Source: Atribacterota bacterium (lineage in GTDB: Bacteria; Atribacterota; Phoenicimicrobiia; Phoenicimicrobiales; Stramentimicrobiaceae). From it: 14,075 nt of DNA. Numbering within the stretch: the first letter of the stretch is position 1; each line of letters opens with the position of its first letter. Shown piece after piece: positions 6,128-13,857 of this stretch. The stretch is from positions 5,929 through 20,003 of the forward strand of contig JAQVGY010000009.1 of NCBI GenBank assembly GCA_028696495.1, in the 5' to 3' direction. Both the position numbers and the translations under genes were made by a program. Below the pieces are notes generated by a model, which did no database searches, was not told where the DNA came from, and saw only the letters and a program-made list of their open reading frames with translations.

Positions 6128-8299
6128 ATGGCTCTCAGAACTTTAAACGAAATGCTCTTAAATAGCAGGGACAAATTCAGAGATAGACCTGCCTTCAAAG
6201 TGAAAAGTGTAGAAAGATTTGAGGAAATTAGTTTTGGAGAATTCTATAAGAAAGTTGAACAATTTGGTACCGGCATATTGGAGTTGGGTTTTAAAAAAGG
6301 CGACCATATCGGTCTAATTTCTGAAAACCGCCTGGAATGGATTATCAGTGATTTAGCAATAATTGGTATTGGGGCAGTGGATGTCCCTGCCAGCGGAAAT
6401 AGTTTTGCCAGCGATATCGCCTTCAAATTGAGCCATTCCGATTCTATAGCTGCTATTTTAGAGGGAGAGAAGGTATTTACAGAATTCTTAAAAGTTTCCA
6501 AAGAACTCCCCAATATCAAACATATCATACTTTTGGAACCTGTTAAAGTTTTTTCAGAACCTGGTGAAACTCCAGGATGGATAACAGCAGTACCCTTCCG
6601 GACTAATGAGAAAATTAGTAAATCATTTTATGACAGAATTTGTTCTACTTTTAGCGATAGTTCTATTCCTCTGCTAATTTCAGAAGAAGCAAAATTATTT
6701 TTAGGGAAGTATATATCTGAACATGGCAAAGAACTATCTGATAGTCTAAATCTTGCCGGGGTAGCAGAGCTAAAGAAAAAACTATGGCAAAAGATTTATA
6801 TTGTGAATAATGGGAATATAGATAATTTACCTCCCATTTTTTCTTTCTCACAAATAACAGATATCGGTAAAAAATGTTTGGAGAAAGGAGACGAACGTTT
6901 TGCTAATATTACTTTAAAAGCGTTTCCTGATGATTTAGTAACTATAATTTACACCTCTGGCACCACCTCAGATCCAAAGGGTGTTATGTTGACTCATCGC
7001 AATTTTATGCATAATGTTAATAATGTCCCCATTTCTATAGGAGATTTAAATGAGAGAGATAGGTTTCTTTCCGTCCTGCCTTCATGGCATATTTATGAGA
7101 GAACGGTTGAATACTGCGCTATAGGCATTGGTGCTTCAACTGCCTACAGTAAGCCATTTAAACAAATCTTATTACCAGATCTCCTTCTGGAAAAGCCAAC
7201 TCTTATGTGCACTGTCCCTCGTATATGGCAAAGTTTATATAAGGGAATATTACATAAGGTAAAAAGTGGTGGAAAATTACAGCAATTACTCTTTTTCAAA
7301 AGTCTGGATATTGCAAAAAAATACAAGCACGCCAAAAGAATCCTGGAAGATACCTTGCCTCTTTTTGAAGGAGCTCAATTCTCTGAACAAGAAATAGAAA
7401 ATGCTAAAGAGACTGTCAAAAGACTGTCTTTCTTATTTAAAGTAAGCAATAAATTGGTCTTCAAAAAGATTCGGGACATGCTGGGTGGTGAGATTAAATT
7501 TGCCATTAGCGGTGGAGGGGCTTTGCCAGAAGATATTGATATTTTCTTTGATGCCTTAGATGTATTGGTATTGGAGGGATACGGCCTTACCGAAACATCT
7601 CCGGTTGTTGCTGGAAGAAAACAGTGCAATCCTGTTATTTTTACAGTAGGTGAACCAATTTTAGAGACATCCATAAAAATTGTGGATAAGGAAATTGTTG
7701 ATTTTGAGGTTCCCGATGGTCTTCCGGGAATAATTTTTGTTAAAGGCGACATGGTTATGAAAGGTTATTATAAAAATGAAGAGAGGACTGCTGAGGTAAT
7801 GAAAGATGGCTGGTTTAATACCGAAGACCTTGGTAAGAAAACCTATAATGGCAAATATCTGAAAATAATTGGTAGAATAAAAGATACTATTGTACTTGCT
7901 GGTGGAGAAAATGTTGAGCCACAACCACTGGAAGATAAGCTAAAAGAAAGCCCTTACATTAATATAGCTATAGTAGTAGGGCAGGATAAATCAAGATTGG
8001 GTGCCCTGATTGTGCCTGATTTTGAAACACTCAAAGAATATGCTCAAGAAAAACATCTTAATTACCGGAGCAATGACGATCTGCTCAAAAATAAAGAAAT
8101 ATTATCGCTTTTTCAACAAGAACAAAAACGACTCATATCTAAGGAAAACGGATTTCAGCCCTTTGAGGTAGTTATGGGTATCGCCTTACTGGTTGATGAG
8201 TTCTCTCTGGAAAAAGGAGAAATGACAGAAAGTCTTAAACTAAAAAGATTTGTCATCCATGAAAAATATCAGGAAGAAATTGACCGTATATGTAAATAA
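6128..8299 (+). CDS. long-chain fatty acid-CoA ligase (AMP-forming), FadD15/bubblegum-like
   Basis: Seen: 723 residues of the ANL adenylating superfamily. The phosphate-binding loop is YTSGTTSDPKG (275-285), followed by MLTHRN, LPSWHIYER (317-325), ISGGGALP (460-467), the adenine motif YGLTETSP (485-492), GWFNTEDLG (561-569) and the hinge motif GRIKDTIVLAGGENVEP (582-598). The C-terminal ESLKLKR carries the candidate catalytic lysine K704. Known: such enzymes activate long-chain fatty acids to acyl-CoA via acyl-AMP. No signal peptide; presumably cytoplasmic or peripheral at the membrane. About 138 residues separate NIKHIILL (129-136) from the loop, more than in typical homologues, so an insertion of roughly 70-90 residues is likely near 145-240. 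The ATG has GGGAGG nine bases upstream. The gene is monocistronic with its own operator-bearing promoter; no beta-oxidation genes are adjacent, so the pathway is uncertain. Confidence 0.92.
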   Translation: MALRTLNEMLLNSRDKFRDRPAFKVKSVERFEEISFGEFYKKVEQFGTGILELGFKKGDHIGLISENRLEWIISDLAIIGIGAVDVPASGNSFASDIAFKLSHSDSIAAILEGEKVFTEFLKVSKELPNIKHIILLEPVKVFSEPGETPGWITAVPFRTNEKISKSFYDRICSTFSDSSIPLLISEEAKLFLGKYISEHGKELSDSLNLAGVAELKKKLWQKIYIVNNGNIDNLPPIFSFSQITDIGKKCLEKGDERFANITLKAFPDDLVTIIYTSGTTSDPKGVMLTHRNFMHNVNNVPISIGDLNERDRFLSVLPSWHIYERTVEYCAIGIGASTAYSKPFKQILLPDLLLEKPTLMCTVPRIWQSLYKGILHKVKSGGKLQQLLFFKSLDIAKKYKHAKRILEDTLPLFEGAQFSEQEIENAKETVKRLSFLFKVSNKLVFKKIRDMLGGEIKFAISGGGALPEDIDIFFDALDVLVLEGYGLTETSPVVAGRKQCNPVIFTVGEPILETSIKIVDKEIVDFEVPDGLPGIIFVKGDMVMKGYYKNEERTAEVMKDGWFNTEDLGKKTYNGKYLKIIGRIKDTIVLAGGENVEPQPLEDKLKESPYINIAIVVGQDKSRLGALIVPDFETLKEYAQEKHLNYRSNDDLLKNKEILSLFQQEQKRLISKENGFQPFEVVMGIALLVDEFSLEKGEMTESLKLKRFVIHEKYQEEIDRICK

Positions 8300-8359
8300 A
8301 AAAATTTAATATTTTATTTCAAAATTCTTAAGGCATGGGGGTCCTTTAAATACCCTATT

Positions 8360-9613
8360 CTAATCTGGTAAAATAAACTGCTGATAGGGATAGATCAAAT
8401 CAGGATTTTTAATAAAGGCTTCGTTGGCTCTAAATATCTTAGCCCAGGCAATCCCCTCATTATATCTATTTCTGGCGATGGTCCAGAGGCAATCTCCCCT
8501 TTTTACTTCATAATATTTTGGTTCTTGCTCCATTGAAATTCTTTCTTTTATTAAATCTTCCTGTAAGACAAGTATCTCTTTGCCTATCTCTTTTATATTT
8601 AACTCATATTTTTTAATTTCTTCTTGAAGAAGAGCGATGGTATCTTTATCTATCTTCTCTTTTTCCAGCCATTGGGTTTCTTTCTCCTGTAGTATTAACT
8701 CCATTTTACTCTTCTCTTCTTCCAGTTGTGCCAGATTATTCTTTATTTCCGCCAGTATTTCTTTCTGCCCTAATACTTGGGCAGTCTCTTCCTGTAATTC
8801 TACTATTTTTTGTTCATATTCAGTCAGCTGGTTTTGTAATTTCTGGTATTCCTCCTGGAATTGAAGCAGAAGAGAATCCTTCTGGCTAATCTCTTCTTTT
8901 AATTCTTTTTTATTCGACTCTATCTGACCTATCTTTTGAGCATATGCCTCATTATCCTGTTTGAGGGCAAGCTGCTCCCTTAAATGCCCAATAGTCTCTT
9001 CGTATTTTACCATATCCTGTTCTAATTTTACCCTTTGCAACTGTTCTGATTCTAAGTATTGTTCAATACTCAATACTTTATTATTTATCAGCTCAATTTC
9101 TGCCTCATATTGTTCTATCCCTTTCTGTAAAGAGGCAATAATATTCTTGCTTTCCTCTTCTTTTTCCAGCCATTGAACCTCCCTTTCAGAAAGCAAGGCT
9201 TCTAATTTAGATTTTTCTTCTCTTAAAAAAGTAATATTTTCGGAATCGGTCTTATTTTTCTGCAAGACCTCCTCTATTTTTAGTTGCAGTGTTTGCAATT
9301 CCTCCTGATATCTTTCCAGCTGTTTTTGTAATTTATCTTCTCCTGCCGAGATTGCTGGTTCTTCCGGGGGAAGTTTTTCTGGAGGAAGTTCCTCCGAGGA
9401 AAGCTCTTCCTTTTCCAATACTTCTTTTATTTTTTCTTCCATCAGTGCCAGAGAAGCATCCTGTTCTTTAATCAGTTTTTCTGATTTTTCTAATAATGCT
9501 TCTTTTTTAAGCAAATCACTCTGAATCTGATTGAGCTGGTTATAGTTGAAATAGGCAAAACCAGCAATGATAATTATTAATAAAATAAAGATAACAGAAA
9601 TACTCTTTGACAT
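8360..9613 (-). CDS. membrane-anchored coiled-coil protein with C-terminal LysM domain
   Basis: Seen: 417 residues. An uncleaved-looking N-terminal hydrophobic segment (about 6-23) anchors the protein. A Pro/Glu-rich stretch (SSEELPPEKLPPEEP, 72-86) follows, then a long Glu/Lys/Gln/Leu-rich coiled coil (about 92-362). The C-terminus (367-417) is a LysM-type domain: YYEVKRGDCLWTIARNRY, a middle with IFRANEAFIKNPDLI, and the end YPYQQFILP. Known: LysM binds N-acetylglucosamine-containing glycans such as peptidoglycan, so the protein likely spans from membrane to wall. The coiled coil contains a duplicated block of about 56 residues. The ATG is preceded by AGAGGTGG at good spacing. It converges on the acyl-CoA synthetase gene and diverges from the Lon-like gene. 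The cellular role (envelope spacer, division or wall assembly) is not shown. Confidence 0.88.
   Translation of the reverse strand: MSKSISVIFILLIIIIAGFAYFNYNQLNQIQSDLLKKEALLEKSEKLIKEQDASLALMEEKIKEVLEKEELSSEELPPEKLPPEEPAISAGEDKLQKQLERYQEELQTLQLKIEEVLQKNKTDSENITFLREEKSKLEALLSEREVQWLEKEEESKNIIASLQKGIEQYEAEIELINNKVLSIEQYLESEQLQRVKLEQDMVKYEETIGHLREQLALKQDNEAYAQKIGQIESNKKELKEEISQKDSLLLQFQEEYQKLQNQLTEYEQKIVELQEETAQVLGQKEILAEIKNNLAQLEEEKSKMELILQEKETQWLEKEKIDKDTIALLQEEIKKYELNIKEIGKEILVLQEDLIKERISMEQEPKYYEVKRGDCLWTIARNRYNEGIAWAKIFRANEAFIKNPDLIYPYQQFILPD
8552..9220 (-). repeat. internal duplication in the coiled-coil LysM gene
   Basis: Two blocks, 9053-9220 (residues 132-187) and 8552-8719 (residues 299-354), encode clearly related segments offset by 167 residues. 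Both begin EEKSK(L/M)E, contain QWLEKE and then a SLQKGIEQYE / LLQEEIKKYE stretch. On the plus strand both hold the identical stretch TCTTTTTCCAGCCATTG. Shared non-heptad features such as the Trp argue for duplication, not mere coiled-coil similarity. Confidence 0.7.
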
Positions 9614-9648
9614 TATATTCCACCTCTGCTTACTCTATTTATTTTTTT

Positions 9649-9677
9649 ATTATATCCTAAAAAGAGAAATGATTCAG
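9649..9677 (-). promoter_or_regulatory. candidate promoter of the LysM gene
   Basis: On the minus strand a perfect TATAAT (9654-9649) is preceded, 17 bases upstream, by CTGAAT (9677-9672), which matches the -35 consensus at three positions. The start would fall near 9642, giving a short leader of about 30 nt. Confidence 0.45.
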
Positions 9678-9770
9678 CAACAAATTAGAAAAGTTACCTT
9701 TATTTTTACCCTTTTCTTTAAAATTGACAGGATACTGAATTTTTTTCCGGCTACCTTAACATATAGTTCC

Positions 9771-9799
9771 TTAACAAAAATAAAATATACTGATATAAT
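9771..9799 (+). promoter_or_regulatory. strong promoter for the Lon-like protease gene
   Basis: TTAACA (9771-9776), a 17-base spacer and a perfect TATAAT (9794-9799) with the extended -10 TG at 9791-9792. Transcription should start near 9806, leaving a leader of about 227 nt before the ATG at 10033. Confidence 0.7.
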
Positions 9800-9983
9800 A
9801 AAGAAAATGTTTTTACTTTTAATAAAAATAATTATGCTGAATTGGTTTTCAAGTATGTGTATTGTATGTATGTAATTATTATGCTTTTTTATCTTTCAGG
9901 TAGATATGATTCTTTTTAATAGGTAAATTTTAAAAACAGGATATTTATAAAGATATTAATAATTATTACCCAATAGCTTTTTA

Positions 9984-10010
9984 AAGGGATTTTGTATTGA
10001 GAAATCCCTT
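9984..10010 (+). promoter_or_regulatory. 9-N9-9 inverted repeat in the leader of the Lon-like gene
   Basis: Perfect arms AAGGGATTT (9984-9992) and AAATCCCTT (10002-10010) flank a 9-base loop. The repeat ends 10 bases before the AAAGGAGG at 10021. In RNA it would form a hairpin just upstream of the ribosome binding site. The arm and spacer lengths equal those of the CIRCE element bound by HrcA, but the arm sequence is not CIRCE, so the type of control is unknown. Confidence 0.6.
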
Positions 10011-10020
10011 CAATATCTTT

Positions 10021-10028
10021 AAAGGAGG
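10021..10028 (+). promoter_or_regulatory. ribosome binding site that decides the Lon-like gene start
   Basis: AAAGGAGG ends four bases before ATG at 10033. It favours this ATG over an in-frame TTG at 9997, which would add 12 residues encoded by the hairpin region itself. Confidence 0.8.
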
Positions 10029-10032
10029 AATT

Positions 10033-12477
10033 ATGGATATCAAGAACACTAATTTTCCTGAAGTCCCTGTTGAACAGTTGCGATGGAGTTGTAGTCTAAA
10101 AAAAGCTGATTTTTCTACTACTGATGACCTGAAAGCTTGTGAAAAGATTTTGGGACAGGAAAGGGCTTTAAATGCCTTAGAGCTTGGACTGGATATGGAG
10201 TATCTGGGTTATAACCTCTTCATTACCGGAAAATCTGGCACAGGTCGAAGCACTTCCATAAAACAACTGCTACAGAATAGAAAAAGAGAAAGTGTTATCT
10301 TTGATGATAAGTGCTATGTTCATAACTTCAAAGACCCTGACATGCCCAGGGCAATCAGCCTGCCTGCGGGACAGGGTAATCTTTTTAAAAAAGACATGGA
10401 TAATCTGGTAAATACCTTAAAAAAGCATATCCCTTTGCTTTTAGAAAGTGAAAAATACCAGAAAAGCAAAGATTCCCTTACAGAAGATTTCAAAAAGAAG
10501 CAACAATCTTTGGTTAAGGAGTTTGAAGAAAAGGTTAAAGCAAATAATTTTACTATTGTCCAGATTCAAATTGGACCTTATACCAGACCTGATATCTTTC
10601 CGATAATTGATAAGAAACCAACAAATATAGAAAATTTAGAGACATTGGCTGAAGAAGGAAAATTTTCTAAAGAAGAGTTGGAGAAGATTAAAAAGAAACA
10701 TCAGGATTTTACCCATGAAATTGCTTTAATATCTAAAAAGATCAGTTCTCTTCAAAAAGAGCTCAGCGAGGAATTGACAGAATTAGAAACAAAAACGATT
10801 ACCCCGCTGGTGGAAGAAGAAATTACAGAGATTAAGAAAAAATATGATAATGATGTTATTGATACTTACCTGAAAGAAGTGAAAAAGAATGTTCTGGAAA
10901 ATATCAGCCGTTTTCAGGAAAAGGAAGAACAACCTGTAGCTATTCCAGGACTGAGATTACCTCAAATAAAAGATTCCTTTATTGAATTCTCAGTAAATGT
11001 ACTGGTAGATAATTCTGATACCAAAACCTCTCCAGTAATTATTGAAACCCGTCCTACCTATAAGAATCTATTCGGTATAATTGAAAGAAGGTTGGACCGT
11101 ACCGGTTACTGGGTAACAGACTTTACTAAAATAAAAGCTGGTTCTCTTTTAAGGGCAAATGGTGGGTTTTTGGTACTGAATGCCCTTGATGTATTACTTG
11201 AACCAGGTGTCTGGCCTTCTTTGAAAAGAACTCTCTTAAATCAGATGATTGAACCGGAAACCTATGACCCCTTCCCCATGTTTAGCACTTCTGCCTTAAA
11301 GCCAGAACCCATAGAATGTAATGTAAAAGTAACTATGATTGGAGATCCTTTCCTCTATCAACTTCTCTATTTCCAGGACCCTGATTTTGAAAAAATTTTT
11401 AAAATAAAAGCAGACTTTGATACTGTCACCAAAAATGATGAACAGAGTATTTACCAGTATTGCTGTTTTATTAAACGATTGTGTGAACGGGAAAAATTAC
11501 TACCTTTTGACAAAAGTGGGGCTGAGGGGGTAATTGAATATGCTGTTAGATTGGCAGGCAGAAAGAATAAATTGTCTACCCATTTTAATAATCTGGTTGA
11601 TCTCTTGAGAGAAGCTGATTACTGGGCTAAGAAAGATAAGCAAAAACTCATTAAAAGGGAACATGTTACTTTAGCTATAAAAGAAAAAATTGAAAGATTG
11701 AATCTCATTGAAAATAAGATTCAGGAATTAATTGAACAGGGAACTCTGATGATTGATACAGAGGGAGCTATTACAGGACAGGTAAACGGACTATCTGTTT
11801 ATGACCTGGGAGAATATTCTTTTGGCAAACCTACCAGGATAACTGCCAAGACTTCTATGGGCAAAGCAGGAATCATTAATATTGAGAGAGAAGCTGATAT
11901 GAGCGGAAAAACCCACAACAAAGGAGTTCTCATTCTAAGTGGTTATCTTCGTTCAAAATATGCCCAGGACAAGCCCCTGACCATAAGTGCCAGTATCTGT
12001 TTTGAACAATCTTATTCCGGAGTTGATGGAGATAGCGCCTCTTCCACAGAAGCTTATGCCCTTATCTCCAGTATTGCCGATATTCCCATCAGGCAAGATA
12101 TTGCCGTAACCGGTTCTACAAACCAGAAAGGAGAAATCCAACCAATCGGTGGTGTAAATCAAAAAATTGAAGGTTTTTTCGATGTCTGCAGGGCAAAAGG
12201 TTTGACCGGAAATCAAGGAGTGATAATTCCAGAATTAAATATCCCTGACCTTATGTTAAGAGAAGATGTGGTAGAAGCTATCAAAAACGGTCAATTCCAT
12301 CTTTATCCTGTTAAGACCATTGACCAGGGAATAGAGATTTTAAGCGGTAGAAAGGCAGGTGCAAGGAAGCCAGACGGCAAATTTGAAGAAGATTCTGTAA
12401 ATTATATGGTTGATAAGAAATTGTTAGAATTTGCCATAAAATTAAAAGAATTTGGTGAAGAAAAAGAACAAAAATAA
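10033..12477 (+). CDS. LonC-like (AAA_32-type) Lon family protease
   Basis: Seen: 814 residues. The N-terminus has LRWSC and LGQERALNALELGL (40-53), typical of the AAA_32-type Lon relatives. The P-loop position reads GKSGTGRST (66-74), with R72 where canonical Walker A has Lys; the Walker B region GGFLVLNALD (377-386) is also non-canonical. A long helical insertion (about 135-300) interrupts the ATPase-like part. The C-terminal protease domain holds the Ser-Lys dyad: GDSAS with S668 and PIGGVNQKIEG with K711. Known: MtaLonC of Meiothermus is a Lon-like protease with a degenerate ATPase module that works without ATP; this protein probably behaves similarly, which is inference. No signal or membrane segment, so cytosolic. 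It stands alone behind its own promoter and leader hairpin. Substrates are unknown. Confidence 0.9.
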   Translation: MDIKNTNFPEVPVEQLRWSCSLKKADFSTTDDLKACEKILGQERALNALELGLDMEYLGYNLFITGKSGTGRSTSIKQLLQNRKRESVIFDDKCYVHNFKDPDMPRAISLPAGQGNLFKKDMDNLVNTLKKHIPLLLESEKYQKSKDSLTEDFKKKQQSLVKEFEEKVKANNFTIVQIQIGPYTRPDIFPIIDKKPTNIENLETLAEEGKFSKEELEKIKKKHQDFTHEIALISKKISSLQKELSEELTELETKTITPLVEEEITEIKKKYDNDVIDTYLKEVKKNVLENISRFQEKEEQPVAIPGLRLPQIKDSFIEFSVNVLVDNSDTKTSPVIIETRPTYKNLFGIIERRLDRTGYWVTDFTKIKAGSLLRANGGFLVLNALDVLLEPGVWPSLKRTLLNQMIEPETYDPFPMFSTSALKPEPIECNVKVTMIGDPFLYQLLYFQDPDFEKIFKIKADFDTVTKNDEQSIYQYCCFIKRLCEREKLLPFDKSGAEGVIEYAVRLAGRKNKLSTHFNNLVDLLREADYWAKKDKQKLIKREHVTLAIKEKIERLNLIENKIQELIEQGTLMIDTEGAITGQVNGLSVYDLGEYSFGKPTRITAKTSMGKAGIINIEREADMSGKTHNKGVLILSGYLRSKYAQDKPLTISASICFEQSYSGVDGDSASSTEAYALISSIADIPIRQDIAVTGSTNQKGEIQPIGGVNQKIEGFFDVCRAKGLTGNQGVIIPELNIPDLMLREDVVEAIKNGQFHLYPVKTIDQGIEILSGRKAGARKPDGKFEEDSVNYMVDKKLLEFAIKLKEFGEEKEQK

Positions 12478-12553
12478 TATAATGAATATTATAAACGTGC
12501 TTAATAATATTTCAGGTATTGATATAATTCTGGTAATGATTCTAAATAAATAT

Positions 12554-12583
12554 TTGACTATAAGTATATTTGTATACTTTAAT
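12554..12583 (+). promoter_or_regulatory. candidate promoter with a dyad in its spacer, upstream of the TPR gene
   Basis: TTGACT (12554-12559) and TTTAAT (12578-12583) are separated by 18 bases; each matches consensus at five of six positions. The spacer holds the inverted repeat AAGTATA-TTTG-TATACTT (12562-12579). The start would be near 12590, about 35 nt before the ATG at 12625. The dyad could be an activator or repressor site; AT-richness makes chance occurrence possible. Confidence 0.5.
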
Positions 12584-12624
12584 ATAGTATGTAGTTATCT
12601 TTAAAATATTGAGGAGGAATTGTA

Positions 12625-13734
12625 ATGAAAAGAAAAATAAAATTTAGTTTAATAATTGGCTGCTTTCTTCTCTTTTTTCTTATTTTGTTTCATTTTTCTA
12701 TATCTGCCAGTGACAGTATAAACCTGGAGGAGCTTCTTCAGACTATCATTGAGGAAAAAACAGTTGTTACCAATGTTTATGAAGTAATTAACTTAGGAAA
12801 TTTCTTTTTTTCGGAACAGCTATACATGCCAGCCCTGGACGAATATGTTAAAGCACTACAAATAGACCCTTCTAATAAGATTGCCTTAATTAATTTAAGT
12901 TATACTTTCTTCAAGATGGATGATTTTGATAAGGCTTTAGAACAATTAGTCCCATTGAAAGAGGATGATATCGCCTATGCTTATTATATTAGAGGAATGA
13001 TTTTCAAAGAACAACGTAAATTAGAAGAGGCAATAGCACAATACGAGAAGGTAGTAGAACTTGTTCCCAATCATCCACAGTTATACTCTGAATTGGGGCA
13101 GCTCTATCTCGATAACCACCAGCTTGTAAAAGCAAATAAAAGATTCATTGAAATGGGTTATTGCAAATACCGCTCACCTATAATGGAAAAACTGGTCGCC
13201 TATCAACCCAATGCTTATTGCTACCTGCACTTGGGAAACTATTACCGTAATAATGGAGAACTGGAACAGGCTCAGGAAGCATATCAAAGAGCAACCCAGT
13301 TTGACGATGACCCGCGCTCTATTGCCTTAGCTTATTTTTACAGGGGTGAGATTAATCTTAAAGACCACAGTTATGACCGGGCTATAATTGAAAAAGAACT
13401 GGCTCAGAAGGTATACCCATTAGGAGGGCACCAGTTTACCTTTAACAGTTTTGCAGAAGCTCTCATTGAAATTGGTGATCAATACTATCATAATGGTATT
13501 CTGCCGGAGGCGCTTACCCATTATCAACTTGCTACCAACCTGGCTAATAAACCGGATATTTTAGCCGAAGCTCACTATAAAAAAGGATTGACCTATTATC
13601 GCAGTCAGGACTATGAGAATGCCTTAAGAGAAGCGGAAACCGCATTAGCCCTGAATCCAGAATACCTCTCTGACAGGCAAAGGTTAATTGATTTATTAAT
13701 TGCCAACAGCTGGTCTAATATTACTAAAAAATAA
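12625..13734 (+). CDS. exported tetratricopeptide-repeat protein
   Basis: Seen: 369 residues. The N-terminus KRKIKF followed by a strongly hydrophobic stretch (about 8-28) ending ISASDS is a signal peptide or anchor. No lipobox cysteine follows; C13 lies inside the hydrophobic part. The rest is helical TPR-like repeats, clearest at about 53-84 (NLGNFFFSEQLYMPALDEY), 117-150 (AIAQYEKVVELVPNHPQ), 197-228 (LGNYYRNNGELEQAQEAY) and 314-346 (AHYKKGLTYYRSQDYENAL), with weaker units between. Known: TPR arrays are protein-binding scaffolds; partners cannot be read from sequence. The ATG has GAGGAGG eight bases upstream. The gene lies 147 bp after the Lon-like gene with a promoter-like element between, so it may be transcribed separately. 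Likely location is the outer face of the membrane or periplasm. Confidence 0.87.
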   Translation: MKRKIKFSLIIGCFLLFFLILFHFSISASDSINLEELLQTIIEEKTVVTNVYEVINLGNFFFSEQLYMPALDEYVKALQIDPSNKIALINLSYTFFKMDDFDKALEQLVPLKEDDIAYAYYIRGMIFKEQRKLEEAIAQYEKVVELVPNHPQLYSELGQLYLDNHQLVKANKRFIEMGYCKYRSPIMEKLVAYQPNAYCYLHLGNYYRNNGELEQAQEAYQRATQFDDDPRSIALAYFYRGEINLKDHSYDRAIIEKELAQKVYPLGGHQFTFNSFAEALIEIGDQYYHNGILPEALTHYQLATNLANKPDILAEAHYKKGLTYYRSQDYENALREAETALALNPEYLSDRQRLIDLLIANSWSNITKK

Positions 13735-13828
13735 TTTGAATAATGGTTATTTTTAAAATAAAAATATTATTATAGCTGTCATATCAAATGAGATAATATT
13801 TAATATATAGGTTTTAAATAAATGAATA

Positions 13829-13845
13829 TCTCTAAATTTTAGAGA
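13829..13845 (+). promoter_or_regulatory. inverted repeat overlapping the ribosome binding site of the last gene
   Basis: TCTCTAAA and TTTAGAGA form 8-bp arms around a single T. As RNA this could fold as a 7-bp stem with a 3-base loop. Its right arm (13838-13845) covers most of the AGAGAGGAG site that serves ATG 13858, so the hairpin could hide the site or the palindrome could bind a protein. Confidence 0.4.
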
Positions 13846-13857
13846 GGAGTTCTGAAA

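Larger units (their letters stand above)
9614..10032. other. 419-bp AT-rich divergent spacer
   Basis: This region lies between the LysM gene (minus) and the Lon-like gene (plus). It holds a promoter for each direction and a hairpin-forming repeat near the right end, all listed separately. Short frames inside are low-complexity and lack ribosome binding sites, so I do not call genes. The stretch from about 9806 to 9983 is untranslated leader if the 9771 promoter is used; I saw no known riboswitch or RNA motif in it. Confidence 0.6.

Noticed and set aside
8336..8360. Possible terminator between the convergent acyl-CoA synthetase and LysM genes
   Set aside because: Only a 4-bp GGGT/ACCC pairing with a 9-base loop and no T-run; too weak to call.
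9381..9395. GGAGGAA-G-TTCCTCC palindrome
   Set aside because: It lies inside the LysM gene in the Pro/Glu repeat and is explained by codons for Glu-Glu-Leu-Pro-Pro.
9724..9729. Perfect TTGACA in the LysM/Lon-like spacer
   Set aside because: No -10 element lies at 15-19 bases; the sequence there is CCGGCT-like.
9567..9875. A 102-codon plus-strand frame rich in Ile, Phe and Leu
   Set aside because: It overlaps the start of the LysM gene, has no ribosome binding site, no recognisable domain, and its hydrophobic content follows from AT-rich spacer.
12474..12492. 7-bp inverted repeat ATAATAT/ATATTAT at the end of the Lon-like gene
   Set aside because: Arms are A/T only, overlap the stop codon and are not followed by a T-run; likely chance.
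13762..13801. 9-bp arms AAATATTAT/ATAATATTT after the TPR gene
   Set aside because: A/T-only arms with a 22-base loop give little stability and no terminator tail.
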